Positions 18,901 through 26,785 of a stretch of DNA of 64,000 bases are shown here, piece by piece (the first letter of the stretch is position 1; the number at the start of each line of letters is the position of its first letter). Position numbers and translations under genes: made by a program. The stretch is from Marinisporobacter sp. GTDB taxonomy: Bacteria > Bacillota > Clostridia > Peptostreptococcales > Thermotaleaceae. The stretch covers positions 18,541-82,540 of the forward strand of contig JAOARP010000048.1 of assembly GCA_025210525.1 (NCBI GenBank), in the 5' to 3' direction. The notes under the pieces are model-generated. The model had not been told where the DNA came from. It ran no database searches and was given only the letters and a program-made list of their open reading frames with translations.

Positions 18901-19515
18901 AAAATAGCTATGAGGGACCTTGAAATAAGAGGTGCAGGGAATCTTTTAGGAAGTCAACAACATGGACACATGGCAGCTATTGGATATGATTTATACTGTA
19001 AACTATTAGAGGATACAGTAAGGGAAATGAAGGGAGAAGAAATACAAGAAGTACCAGATACGTCTATAGAAATCAATGTAAATGCCTTTATCCCAGAAAA
19101 ATATATTACGAATGAAAGTCATAAACTAGAAATATACAAAAAAATTGCGGCTATTCGAGATCAGCAAGATGTATATGATTTAGAAGAGGAGATAGAAGAT
19201 CGGTTTGGAAATATACCAGAGGCTGTAATGAATTTAATATCGATTGCATATATTAAAGCTATGGCACAAAAAATAGGAATTATTCATATTACAGAAACTG
19301 AGACCCATGCTAAATTTATTTTTGATAAAGCTAGCAGAATGAATCCTCTCATGATCAGTGAAATGATTGGATTCTATGGAAGTAGGATTGATGTAAATGT
19401 AGGAAATATGCCTCATATAAGGATAAAATATTATTTTTATAATAAAAGATTAAAAGAAGTAAGGAATTGCCTAGAAAAAATTAATAGTTTCAATAAAAAT
19501 GAAATTCAGTTATAA
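15991..19515 (+). CDS. mfd: Transcription-repair coupling factor Mfd
   Basis: 1174 residues, the usual size. Removes RNA polymerase stalled at DNA damage and recruits UvrA. Domains: UvrB-like N-terminal module (to about 350), CarD-like polymerase interaction domain (about 500-570; FIDLNIGDYVVHENHGVGKYIG), then a RecG-like translocase with Walker A LLCGDVGYGKTEVA (about 652-665), DEEQ box LLIIDEEQRFGVQHKE, TATPIPRTLHMSL, and motif VI QLRGRVGRSNR, and a C-terminal UvrA-interaction domain. It follows pth and precedes a PrsA-like gene as in many Firmicutes. Confidence 0.97.
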   Translation: MILQENILIQGIKNLKAYEELKISFNKGFNPTMVHGLMDSQIPHIVFAMHQSLQKQCLIITYSEYQAKRIYEDLKFFIKDQVYSYPAKELVFYHYDAKSHQRVEERLKTMIKMADGESCIVVASIESLLHKLMPKDGFSKNFATIKYGETIDLKKIIATFVSLGYERVDMVEAKGQCSIRGGIIDFFPVTSENPYRIELFDDEIDSIRTFDIHSQLSLEKLKEVLVTPAQEVLLESDQKEDAIKKIRIDFEKYGKKIKGDGYGRLNEKISNFTERLEIENNPQGFEKYLNYYYDELELLINYFKKDALVFIDEPSRVKERAHTAYKELAESFKGLLEKGEVLPMQIELITNYENFLYELKKKHIFILSSLPKKHPHFDPKQVISFSSRMAQSFHGKMDIFSNELKTYKYKGYKTILLCETEERGRRIGESLKENSIEANFIKDIHQPIQSGQTFIIEGHLTKGFEYIDSKLLVITEDEIFGKAKRKRAAKKRKDARPIKSFIDLNIGDYVVHENHGVGKYIGVEQLKVEGAKKDYLKIKYSGEDILYVPIEQMDMVQKYIGSDAAKPRLNKLGTSEWKKTKAKAKGSIVDMAKDLLKLSAIRKEKKGYAFSKDTPWQSQFEDNFPYEETPDQLRCIKELKVDMEKSIPMDRLLCGDVGYGKTEVAVRGAFKCVMDGKQVAFLVPTTILAQQHYNTFMNRFRDFPITIEMLSRFKTEKEQEEIIKKMRAGAVDILIGTHRLISKDIAFKDIGLLIIDEEQRFGVQHKEALKHIRKNVDVLTLTATPIPRTLHMSLIGLRDMSVIEDPPEERYPVQTYVIEYNEEMIRDAILREMGRGGQIYFVFNRVKGIQQMASRIRELVPDARVAVGHGQMSERQLENIMLDFMNGEYDILVCTTIIETGLDISNVNTIIIYDGDKMGLSQLYQLRGRVGRSNRLAYAYLTYQKDKILTEVAEKRLKAIKEFTEFGSGFKIAMRDLEIRGAGNLLGSQQHGHMAAIGYDLYCKLLEDTVREMKGEEIQEVPDTSIEINVNAFIPEKYITNESHKLEIYKKIAAIRDQQDVYDLEEEIEDRFGNIPEAVMNLISIAYIKAMAQKIGIIHITETETHAKFIFDKASRMNPLMISEMIGFYGSRIDVNVGNMPHIRIKYYFYNKRLKEVRNCLEKINSFNKNEIQL

Positions 19516-19557
19516 TAGACTTTAGGGAAAATATGTATATAGTAGGGAGAGGATCTT

Positions 19558-20526
19558 GTGAAATCCATAAGAACAAAAAGAAAAACTTTTTTTGTCATAT
19601 TGTTATCCTTAACGCTTATTTTTGCATTAGGATGTACAAAAGAAAAAGTAAATGAAAAAGATATTGTAGCAAAAGTAGGAGATGAAGTCATTAGTAAAGA
19701 TGTATATAACAAAAAATTGACTTTTATCAAAAAAACAGTTGAGAGCCAGTATGGAGATAAGATTTGGAGTATGGATATGGGTGGAAAAACTTATCTTCAG
19801 ATTGTACAAGAAAAGGTACTTGATCAAATGATTGATGAGCAAGCTATTATGGAGTATATGAAAAAAGAAAAAATTAAGGTAGATGAGAAGGAAGTTGAAG
19901 ATCAGTATAAAGCTTATATGGATAGTATGAAAGGGCAAGAAGCTGCAGAAAAGTTTTTAAAGGAATTGAATGAATTAGGAATAGATGAAACCTTCTTAAA
20001 GGAACAAATGAAAACAGACCTTTATGTAAGCAAGTTTCAAGAAAACATTGTTAAAGGATTAGATTTAACAGATGAAACATTAAAAAAATATTATGATGAG
20101 CATATAAAAGAGTATAAAACTGAACAAGTGAAAGCAAGTCATATATTAGTAGAGACAGAAGAAAAAGCAAAAGAGTTATTGAAAAAGGTAAAAAATGGAG
20201 ATGATTTTGCTGAACTTGCAAAAGAAAATTCTACATGTCCTTCTAAAGAAAAAGGAGGAGATTTAGGATATTTCCAAAGAGGACAAATGGTACCAGAGTT
20301 TGATCAAGTAGCTTTTTCCTTAAAAGTAGGAGAAGTAAGCGATGTGGTTAAGACACAATTTGGTTATCATATTATTAAACTAATGGATAAAAAAGAAGAA
20401 ACCTTAAAATTTGAAGAAGTAAGAGGTCAAATTGAAAGAGGTATTATTGAACCTGCCATAATGGAAAAAATGGATGAAGTGAAAAAATCAATAAAAGTTG
20501 AAAAGTTTTTAGAGAATATTAAATAA
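19558..20526 (+). CDS. prsA: PrsA-like foldase lipoprotein (parvulin PPIase)
   Basis: Extracellular peptidyl-prolyl isomerase that helps secreted proteins fold. 322 residues, GTG start with AGGGAGAGGA five bases before it. A signal peptide with lipobox FALGC places the lipidated Cys near residue 23. A SurA-like N-domain (about 30-185) is followed by a parvulin domain (about 187-285): VKASHILVETEEKAKELL, STCPSKEKGGDLGYFQRGQMVPEFDQVAFSL and TQFGYHIIKL. The context after mfd is common in clostridia. Function by family; clients unknown. Confidence 0.93.
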   Translation: MKSIRTKRKTFFVILLSLTLIFALGCTKEKVNEKDIVAKVGDEVISKDVYNKKLTFIKKTVESQYGDKIWSMDMGGKTYLQIVQEKVLDQMIDEQAIMEYMKKEKIKVDEKEVEDQYKAYMDSMKGQEAAEKFLKELNELGIDETFLKEQMKTDLYVSKFQENIVKGLDLTDETLKKYYDEHIKEYKTEQVKASHILVETEEKAKELLKKVKNGDDFAELAKENSTCPSKEKGGDLGYFQRGQMVPEFDQVAFSLKVGEVSDVVKTQFGYHIIKLMDKKEETLKFEEVRGQIERGIIEPAIMEKMDEVKKSIKVEKFLENIK

Positions 20527-20558
20527 ACCTGTGCTAAGCGCAGGTTTATTTATTTTTT
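20521..20558 (+). terminator. Terminator of the prsA-like gene
   Basis: 14-bp stem with one wobble (20521-20534 with 20538-20551), 3-base loop, followed by ATTTTTT; it overlaps the stop codon. Confidence 0.85.
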
Positions 20559-20857
20559 GACAGAACAAGATACTTAAAATGAAGATGATAAATAATAAAA
20601 TATAGAAAAAAAGAGACATAAAATTTTGTATGCATAAAAAAAATTTTTGCTTATATACTGAAAAAGAATGAAAATCATAATATAATGAGAATAAAAAATG
20701 TCGAAAGATAGCGAAAAATAAGTAGCGAAGCTCTGTTTTATAAGATTAGCTAGAAAATTTTCCAACCATGCATAAAAGAAGTATATTAGTAAAATAATAA
20801 GTTTACAATAATGATTATGCAAAATTGATTACACAATGATACTAGGAGGGAAAACAA
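20559..20857 (+). other. Gene-free leader region before spoVT
   Basis: About 300 bp, very AT-rich. No credible coding frame. It holds a SigG-like promoter at 20770-20799. The remainder shows no stable hairpin or repeat that I can support. Confidence 0.5.
20770..20799 (+). promoter_or_regulatory. Possible sigma-G promoter of spoVT
   Basis: GCATA (20770-20774), 18-bp spacer, AATAATA (20793-20799), compared with the SigG consensus GHATR-N18-CATWHTA: one mismatch. Start codon is about 58 bp downstream. spoVT is SigG-dependent in B. subtilis. Confidence 0.4.
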
Positions 20858-21409
20858 GTGAAAGCTACAGGTATAGTTAGAAGAATTGATGATTTAGGAC
20901 GAGTTGTAATTCCAAAGGAAATCAGACGTACTTTAAGAATTAGAGAAGGAGATCCACTAGAAATATTTACAGACAGAGATGGGGAAGTAATCCTTAAAAA
21001 GTATTCTCCCATTGGAGAATTAAGTGAATTTGCAACTGAATATGCCCAATCTTTAAATGATGCTTTAGGGTCAGTTGCTGTTATCGCTGATAGAGATACA
21101 ATTATTGCTGTAGCAGGTGGTTCGAAAAAAGAATTTTTAGAAAAAAGAGTAAGTAGATCTTTTGAAAAAGCAATGGAAAGCAAAAAAGCATCTATCTTTG
21201 CAGAAAAAGAAAAGGTATGTCCATTAACTGCTGATGGTGCAGATGAGGAGAAATATACCTCTCAAATTATTGTACCGATTGTTTCACAGGGAGATTCTAT
21301 TGGAGCTGTTGTACTTCTATCAAAAGAAGAAGATCAACCTTTAGCAGAATTAGAATTAAAAGTAGCAGAAACAGCTGCAAGCTTTTTAGGAAAACAGATG
21401 GAACAATAA
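20858..21409 (+). CDS. spoVT: Stage V sporulation regulator SpoVT
   Basis: 183 residues, GTG start with AGGAGGG. N-terminal AbrB-type swapped-hairpin DNA-binding domain, MKATGIVRRIDDLGRVVIPK (residues 1-20) through ILKKYSPIGE, and a C-terminal GAF domain (about 58-180). SpoVT adjusts SigG-dependent forespore genes in B. subtilis. The length (178 in B. subtilis) and GAF domain separate it from plain AbrB. Followed by its own terminator, so likely a single-gene unit. Confidence 0.95.
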   Translation: MKATGIVRRIDDLGRVVIPKEIRRTLRIREGDPLEIFTDRDGEVILKKYSPIGELSEFATEYAQSLNDALGSVAVIADRDTIIAVAGGSKKEFLEKRVSRSFEKAMESKKASIFAEKEKVCPLTADGADEEKYTSQIIVPIVSQGDSIGAVVLLSKEEDQPLAELELKVAETAASFLGKQMEQ

Positions 21410-21436
21410 AAATAAGGAATAATACATATAATATTT

Positions 21437-21470
21437 GTAGTAGCTTATAAAGCTACTACTTTTGTGTTTT
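21437..21470 (+). terminator. Terminator of spoVT
   Basis: Perfect 9-bp stem GTAGTAGCT (21437-21445) with AGCTACTAC (21451-21459), then TTTTGTGTTTTT. Confidence 0.8.
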
Positions 21471-21553
21471 TGGAATAAAATAGTACAGATAAAGCTTTTT
21501 TCTGATATAATAGATTTGTTTCATGACTATTATTGGATATTGGAGGAGGATGA

Positions 21554-23170
21554 ATGAGTAGTAAATCATTTTTAAAAGGTGCTGCTATCCTTGGAATAGC
21601 AGGAATTATTATAAAGATAATGGGGGCTTTTTATAGGATTCCTCTTACAAATATGATTGGTAGTGAAGGGATGGGATATTATCAAACGGGATATCCTATA
21701 TACGTAGCCCTTTTAACCATATCAACAGCAGGAATTCCAACAGCTATATCAAAATTGGTTGCAGAAAGAAATGCCATGGGTGATCGATATGGTGCCCATA
21801 GAATTTTTAAGGTTTCTTTTATATTATTATTTGCACTAGGAATTGTTACATCTACGATTCTATTTTTTGGTGCAGGGTTTCTTGTAAAATTCATAAAAAA
21901 TGAAGGTGCCTATTATTCTATGAAAGCTATTGCACCGGCTTTATTGTTTGTTCCTATTATGGCAGCTTTTCGTGGATATTTTCAAGGACTTCAAGATATG
22001 GTACCAACAGCTATTTCACAGATTATTGAGCAATTTGGAAGGACTGTTGTAGGATTTATATTTGCATATGTCCTGTTAAAGAAATTTAATCAAGGATTAG
22101 AAGTGGTAGCGGCAGGGGCATCTTTTGGAGGAGCGGCAGGAGCTATTACAGGGACTTTAATCATTGTTTTTATTTACTTTAAAAGAAGAAATAAAATTCT
22201 ACATGAAATTAAGGAAGGTCCTCGTTTAAAGCAAGAATCGGCTAGCAAAATTCTTTCTCAGATTTTTACTATTGCAGTACCTATTACAATTGGAGCATCT
22301 ATTTTACCAATGATGAATGCTATTGATGCGGGTATTGTTATGAGAAGACTTCAAGCTATAGGATATGCTGAGAGTGTTGCAAACGATCTGTATGGGCAAT
22401 TAACGGGGATGGCGGCACCACTTGTAAATTTACCTCAAATTATTACAGTAAGTTTGGCAATAAGTTTAGTACCTGCTATTTCAGAAGCCAAGCAAAGAAG
22501 AGATATAGTTCTTGTAAGGGACAATATTCAAATGGGTACAAGGGTAGCACTCCTTATAGGACTTCCAGCTGCTATTGGACTTGTGACCTTATCTAAGCCT
22601 ATTATGCTGCTTTTATTTCCAGCGATACCAGAAAAGGCTGTTAGTGCAGCTGGGTCGCTCTCTATTCTTGGATTTGGAGTTATATTTTTAACCTTGGTTC
22701 AAACGTTGACAGGAATTTTACAAGGATTAGGAAGACCTACTGTTCCTGTAATTAATTTGTTTATAGGATCTATTTTTAAAATATTAGCCACTTACTTTTT
22801 GACTGCAATTCCTTCATTAAATGTAAGAGGAGCGGCTATAGGTACAGTAATGGCTTATATGGTTGCGGCAATATTAAATTTCTTGGCAGTGAAAAGAATC
22901 ACTAAGACAAAATTTGATTTTGCTAGTTTTGTTATGAAACCATTAATTGCAGTTTCATCTATGGCTATATCTGTCCTTTTTGTGTACAGATGGTTTGCAG
23001 ATCTATTTGGAAATAAATTGACAACAGTAGCTGCTATAGGTGTTGGAGCTCTTATTTATGGATTGATGCTCCTTACAACAGGAGGGATTACAAAATCAGA
23101 TTTTGAAATGCTTCCAGGTGGAAGTAAAATAGCAAAAATATTGAGTGTGGTAGGACTTTTGAGGAAATAA
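21554..23170 (+). CDS. SpoVB/MurJ-like lipid flippase (YabM type)
   Basis: 538 residues with about 14 membrane segments, MOP (MATE-like) superfamily, polysaccharide/lipid II flippase branch. The N-terminus (KGAAILGIAGIIIKIMGAFYRIPL) and the GMGYYQTGYPIYVALLTIS block are typical for SpoVB/YabM proteins. Family members move lipid-linked wall precursors across the membrane; SpoVB is needed for spore cortex. It lies between spoVT and the mazG fusion, exactly where yabM lies in B. subtilis, but sequence resembles SpoVB closely; spore role is inferred. Ribosome binding site GGAGGA. Confidence 0.88.
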   Translation: MSSKSFLKGAAILGIAGIIIKIMGAFYRIPLTNMIGSEGMGYYQTGYPIYVALLTISTAGIPTAISKLVAERNAMGDRYGAHRIFKVSFILLFALGIVTSTILFFGAGFLVKFIKNEGAYYSMKAIAPALLFVPIMAAFRGYFQGLQDMVPTAISQIIEQFGRTVVGFIFAYVLLKKFNQGLEVVAAGASFGGAAGAITGTLIIVFIYFKRRNKILHEIKEGPRLKQESASKILSQIFTIAVPITIGASILPMMNAIDAGIVMRRLQAIGYAESVANDLYGQLTGMAAPLVNLPQIITVSLAISLVPAISEAKQRRDIVLVRDNIQMGTRVALLIGLPAAIGLVTLSKPIMLLLFPAIPEKAVSAAGSLSILGFGVIFLTLVQTLTGILQGLGRPTVPVINLFIGSIFKILATYFLTAIPSLNVRGAAIGTVMAYMVAAILNFLAVKRITKTKFDFASFVMKPLIAVSSMAISVLFVYRWFADLFGNKLTTVAAIGVGALIYGLMLLTTGGITKSDFEMLPGGSKIAKILSVVGLLRK

Positions 23171-23202
23171 TAGTTGATAAACATGAAATAGAGGGTGAAG
23201 GA

Positions 23203-24666
23203 ATGAAAAAACTTACGATCATAGGATTAGGACCCGGTAGTAAAGAATATTTAACCATTGGTGCTATGGAGAAAATGAAAAGTAGTGAAATGATTTTTTT
23301 AAGAACAGAAAAACATCCTGTAGTGGACTACTTAAAAACTCAGGATATTGCTTATGAGAGCTTTGATTCTATTTATGATCATAAAGAAAGCTTTGATGAA
23401 GTTTATGAAACCATTGTAAAAAAAATAATAGACTTATTAAAGGAAAAGGATGTAGTCTATGCTGTTCCAGGAAGTCCTTTTGTAGCAGAAGTAACAGTGC
23501 AGCTATTGATTGAAAGAGCAGAAAAGATAGGATTAAACATAGAATTTGTTCCTTCTGTTAGCTTTGTAGAGGCAATCTTCCATACCTTAAAAAAAGACCC
23601 TATAAAAGGATTAAAAATAATAGATGGTTTGCAGCTAGATAATCAATTTCCTGATGTACAGACGGATGTAATTGTAACTCAAGTTTATAATAAATTTGTT
23701 GCATCTGAGATGAAATTAAAATTAATGGAGTATTATCCAGATGAATATCCTATTGTGGTTATAAGAGGTGCAGGAATACCAAATGAAGAAAAGATAAAAA
23801 ATATTATGCTTTATGAATTAGATCGTATAGAATGGTTAGACTATTTAACAAGCATATATATTCCTAAGGTTGGTGATACTACACTAAAGGTATATACAAT
23901 GAATGATTTACTTAAAATCATGGAAAGGTTAAGAGGTGAAAATGGATGTCCTTGGGATATAGAACAAACCCATGATAGCCTAAAGCCTTATGTGATAGAA
24001 GAAGCCTATGAAGTTCTAGAAGCACTAGAAGAAGGGGATATGTCTTTATTACAAGAGGAATTAGGGGATTTACTACTCCAAGTAGTATTTCATTCCCAAA
24101 TTGCTTCTGAGTTTGGTGATTTTGATATAAAAGATGTTATAGCAGGAATATCTAAAAAATTAATTATGAGACATCCTCATGTATTTGCGGAATTACACGT
24201 AGATGGAACAGGAGAGGTTTTAAAAAACTGGGAAGAGATCAAAAGAAAAGAAAAAAATGAAAAAACTTATACAGAGAGCTTAAAAAGAATTCCTAAAAGC
24301 CTTCCAGCACTTATGAAAAGCTATAAGGTACAAGAAAAGGCAGCAAAGGTCGGATTTGATTGGGATTATGTAGAGGATGCTATAGAAAAAGTAAAAGAAG
24401 AGTTAAAAGAATTATTAGAGGTATACAATACAGAAGAACATGACAAAATAACAGAAGAGCTAGGAGATTTAATTTTTGCTGTTGTAAATGTAGCTAGATT
24501 CTTAAAAGTAGACCCAGAACTTGCGTTGAATGGAACGATCAATAAGTTTATTGACCGATTCGAGTTTATTGAAAAGACAGCAACGAAAAATGGGAAAAGA
24601 TTGGAAGAAATGTCATTAAACGAGATGGATGAGCTGTGGAATATGGCAAAAATACATAAAAATTAA
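23203..24666 (+). CDS. yabN: Tetrapyrrole methylase-MazG nucleotide pyrophosphohydrolase fusion (YabN)
   Basis: 487 residues. The first half (1 to about 225) is an S-AdoMet-dependent tetrapyrrole methylase-like fold: LTIIGLGPGSKEYLT (3-17) and VVYAVPGSPFVAEVTV. The second half is a MazG pair: LRGENGCPWDIEQTHDSLKPY (about 246-266) with EEAYEVLEALEEGD, EELGDLLLQVVFHSQIA and a second helix set ending EELGDLIFAVVNVARFL. MazG enzymes cleave NTPs, including (p)ppGpp or damaged nucleotides. The fusion is the normal state in Firmicutes. Whether the methylase half is active is unknown. Confidence 0.95.
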   Translation: MKKLTIIGLGPGSKEYLTIGAMEKMKSSEMIFLRTEKHPVVDYLKTQDIAYESFDSIYDHKESFDEVYETIVKKIIDLLKEKDVVYAVPGSPFVAEVTVQLLIERAEKIGLNIEFVPSVSFVEAIFHTLKKDPIKGLKIIDGLQLDNQFPDVQTDVIVTQVYNKFVASEMKLKLMEYYPDEYPIVVIRGAGIPNEEKIKNIMLYELDRIEWLDYLTSIYIPKVGDTTLKVYTMNDLLKIMERLRGENGCPWDIEQTHDSLKPYVIEEAYEVLEALEEGDMSLLQEELGDLLLQVVFHSQIASEFGDFDIKDVIAGISKKLIMRHPHVFAELHVDGTGEVLKNWEEIKRKEKNEKTYTESLKRIPKSLPALMKSYKVQEKAAKVGFDWDYVEDAIEKVKEELKELLEVYNTEEHDKITEELGDLIFAVVNVARFLKVDPELALNGTINKFIDRFEFIEKTATKNGKRLEEMSLNEMDELWNMAKIHKN

Positions 24667-24758
24667 AAAAAAGATAAAAAATATTACTAATAAAGAAGGA
24701 TTTTTCAATAAAAGATAGAATATGCTAATGTATTCTAAATATCAAGGAGGTAATGATT

Positions 24759-25037
24759 GTGAATAAAGCTGAATTAGTAGCTAGCATGGCAGAAAAATCA
24801 GGACTTACAAAAAAAGATGCAGAGGTTGCATTAAATGCATTCATTAAAAGTGTAGAAGAAGCTCTTGTAAAAGAAGATAAAGTTCAATTAGTTGGATTTG
24901 GAACTTTCGATGTAAGAGAGAGAAAAGCTAGACAAGGTAGAAACCCAAGAGATCCTGAGCAAGTGATCGATATTCCTGCTTCAAAAGCACCAGTATTCAA
25001 AGCAGGTAAAGCACTTAAGGAAATGGTAAACGCTTAA
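24759..25037 (+). CDS. hup: DNA-binding protein HU
   Basis: 92 residues from a GTG at 24759, eight bases after AAGGAGG; the ATG at 24753 is only two bases from that site. Histone-like protein: MNKAELVASMAEKSGLTKKDAE, then VQLVGFGTFDVRERKARQGRNPRDP with the DNA-binding beta arm and the conserved Pro that bends DNA (about residues 46-68). Wraps and bends chromosomal DNA. Here it sits between yabN and the S4 gene, a place without HU in B. subtilis but common in clostridia. Confidence 0.97.
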   Translation: MNKAELVASMAEKSGLTKKDAEVALNAFIKSVEEALVKEDKVQLVGFGTFDVRERKARQGRNPRDPEQVIDIPASKAPVFKAGKALKEMVNA

Positions 25038-25046
25038 TAAAGAAAG

Positions 25047-25076
25047 AAAAAGCAGCTAGCCTGCTTTTTTGTTTTT
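25047..25076 (+). terminator. Terminator of hup
   Basis: 9-bp stem AAAAAGCAG (25047-25055) with CTGCTTTTT (25061-25069), 5-base loop, then TGTTTTT. Confidence 0.85.
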
Positions 25077-25090
25077 AGGAGAGAGTAAAT

Positions 25091-25333
25091 ATGCGTTTAG
25101 ATAAGTTTTTAAAAAATAGTAGATTGATAAAAAGAAGAACTGTAGCAAAGGACGCTTGTGATCAAGGTCGTGTTAGTATCAATGAAAAGACAGCAAAGGC
25201 TTCTTCAGAAGTGGAAGTAGGAGATACTATAACTATTTTATTTGGGTCTAGAATGACTAAAGTAGAAATAATGGCACTAGCTGATCATGTTACAAAGGAT
25301 TTTGCAAAAGAAATGTATCGTATCATAGAATAG
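25091..25333 (+). CDS. rqcP: S4-domain RNA-binding protein (YabO/HslR/RqcP type)
   Basis: 80 residues made of one S4 RNA-binding domain: MRLDKFLKNSRLIKRRTVAKDACDQGRVSINEKTAKASSEV. In B. subtilis YabO (RqcP) binds 50S subunits carrying stalled peptidyl-tRNA and works with RqcH in tail addition. The size, sequence and position before yabP match YabO. TTAGGAGAG ribosome binding site. A terminator follows, so the S4 gene may be read mainly with hup. Confidence 0.92.
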   Translation: MRLDKFLKNSRLIKRRTVAKDACDQGRVSINEKTAKASSEVEVGDTITILFGSRMTKVEIMALADHVTKDFAKEMYRIIE

Positions 25334-25358
25334 TACCTCATAAGGGTACTATTTTTTT
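25330..25358 (+). terminator. Terminator of the S4 gene
   Basis: 8-bp stem ATAGTACC (25330-25337) with GGTACTAT (25345-25352) followed by TTTTTT. Confidence 0.85.
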
Positions 25359-25442
25359 ATGTAGAGATAAAAATAGGGAATAAACAAACCTCCATAAGCA
25401 TATGTTTAAATTAGGACATTGTGTAAAAGAGGGTGAAAATTT

Positions 25443-25733
25443 ATGGAAGAGAGAAAAAGTTCAAAAAATAGGAACCAAAATATTATTCTTGAAAATAAAG
25501 AAAAGCTTAGTGTATCAGGGGTAGAACATGTAACAAGCTTTGACGAGAATACGATTATTTTAGAAACAGTTAAAGGAATTTTGACGATAAAGGGAAGTGA
25601 CTTAGACATCAATAAATTAAATTTAGATGATGGAAATGTGGTAGTAGAGGGAATTGTTGATGCTATGATGTATAGTGATCGTGAGAGCATAGGGAATAAA
25701 GGGATAGGATTTTTGGGGAAAATGTTTAAATAA
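25443..25733 (+). CDS. yabP: Sporulation protein YabP
   Basis: 96 residues. The conserved core LSVSGVEHVTSFDENTIILETVKG (about residues 22-45), then LTIKGSDLDINKLNLDDGNVVVEG, is typical of the YabP/YqfC family. In B. subtilis it is made in the mother cell (SigE) and needed for sporulation. The first 18 residues are basic. It is followed by a short terminator and then yabQ. Confidence 0.93.
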   Translation: MEERKSSKNRNQNIILENKEKLSVSGVEHVTSFDENTIILETVKGILTIKGSDLDINKLNLDDGNVVVEGIVDAMMYSDRESIGNKGIGFLGKMFK

Positions 25734-25756
25734 CCGCAGGGCGGTTATTTTTTTAT
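25729..25756 (+). terminator. Hairpin terminator between yabP and yabQ
   Basis: Perfect 9-bp stem AATAACCGC (25729-25737) with GCGGTTATT (25741-25749), 3-base loop, then TTTTTT. It starts inside the yabP stop region. Since yabP and yabQ are usually co-transcribed, it may be only partly effective. Confidence 0.8.
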
Positions 25757-25790
25757 GGATTAGACAAGTATAAGAAATTGAGGTGATTGT

Positions 25791-26300
25791 ATGATAACTT
25801 ATGTATCTAAGCAAGCATATGTTTTTTTAGCCACTTTATATGGTGGAATTCTTATTGGCTTTATTTATGATTTATATAGGATTCTTAGGTGTATATTTAA
25901 GCCTAAAAAAATTGCTACAATCATTGAAGATCTTATTTTTTGGATTGTTATTGGTATTGCATCTGTTTGGGTATTATTATTTAGTAATGATGGGAAATTA
26001 AGATTTTATACTTTTTTAGGATTTGCAATAGGAGCAATTCTGTATAACAGGATTCTAAGTAGGTTTGTAATCAAAGGAATAGTAAGTATATTGCGTGTAA
26101 TAAAAAGAATTTTTCTAAAAGTATTGGGGGTTATATTATATCCTCTTAAAATCATAAGAAAGCTTCTTTTAAGAATATGGAAACCGATGAAAAGTAAATT
26201 TTCTCCTGTATATCTTAGAGTGAAGAGATTGTGTTTACTACCAAAAATGTTTTATAAGGAAGTAGTAAAATATGCAAAGTTCATAAAAAATAAAAAATAG
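25791..26300 (+). CDS. yabQ: Spore cortex biosynthesis protein YabQ
   Basis: 169 residues, membrane protein. Start ATG after TTGAGGTGA. Three hydrophobic spans are seen (about 8-28, 42-62, 67-82): FLATLYGGILIGFIYDLYRILR, LIFWIVIGIASVWVLLF and FLGFAIGAILYNRIL, followed by a long basic tail. YabQ localises to the forespore membrane in B. subtilis and is needed for cortex. Paired with yabP as usual. Confidence 0.92.
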   Translation: MITYVSKQAYVFLATLYGGILIGFIYDLYRILRCIFKPKKIATIIEDLIFWIVIGIASVWVLLFSNDGKLRFYTFLGFAIGAILYNRILSRFVIKGIVSILRVIKRIFLKVLGVILYPLKIIRKLLLRIWKPMKSKFSPVYLRVKRLCLLPKMFYKEVVKYAKFIKNKK

Positions 26301-26364
26301 GAGGAATTTATATTTTTTTATAGAAATATTTAAAATAAATAGAGTCAATATGAGGGATGTGAAA

Positions 26365-26676
26365 ATGGATAAAAATAGAAAAAATAAAATAAAAAGCAAA
26401 AATCGGTTTTTTCATATAGTTATATTGATGGTTTTTTTATATGTATCTTGGGTATTCGTCAAGCAGCAGATTGAATTAAAAGAGTTAAGAAAACAAGAGG
26501 AGGCTTTAAATAATAAGATTTTAGAACTTAAGAAAGAAGCAGCTCAGCTTGAAGAGGAAAAAACCTTAGGAGACGATCCAAAATTTATTGAAAAGGTAGC
26601 AAGAGAAAGGCTTAAAATGGCAAAGCCAAATGAAATCATTTATATAGATATGAATAAATCCAAATATACCCAATAA
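26365..26676 (+). CDS. divIC: Septum formation initiator DivIC/FtsB
   Basis: 103 residues from the ATG at 26365, preceded by GAGGGATGTG; an upstream ATG at 26350 overlaps this site. Basic cytoplasmic N-terminus, one membrane span (FFHIVILMVFLYVSWVFV, about residues 16-33), then a coiled coil (about 35-75) and the FtsB/DivIC motif DPKFIEKVARERLKMAKPNEIIYI. Part of the divisome DivIB-DivIC-FtsL complex. Position after yabQ is as in B. subtilis. Confidence 0.93.
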   Translation: MDKNRKNKIKSKNRFFHIVILMVFLYVSWVFVKQQIELKELRKQEEALNNKILELKKEAAQLEEEKTLGDDPKFIEKVARERLKMAKPNEIIYIDMNKSKYTQ

Positions 26677-26702
26677 AAATATGAAAGATAGAAGGAATCA
26701 TA

Positions 26703-26731
26703 TTGACAGGTTTATAAATATAATTTATAAT
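26703..26731 (+). promoter_or_regulatory. Consensus sigma-A promoter of the S1-domain gene
   Basis: TTGACA (26703-26708), 17-bp spacer, TATAAT (26726-26731): both boxes perfect. The start codon is 55 bp further on. Confidence 0.85.
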
Positions 26732-26785
26732 GAGTGCAAATAATATATTGTAATTATTCAAATTTAAAAGGAGGAAGTTTAATTT

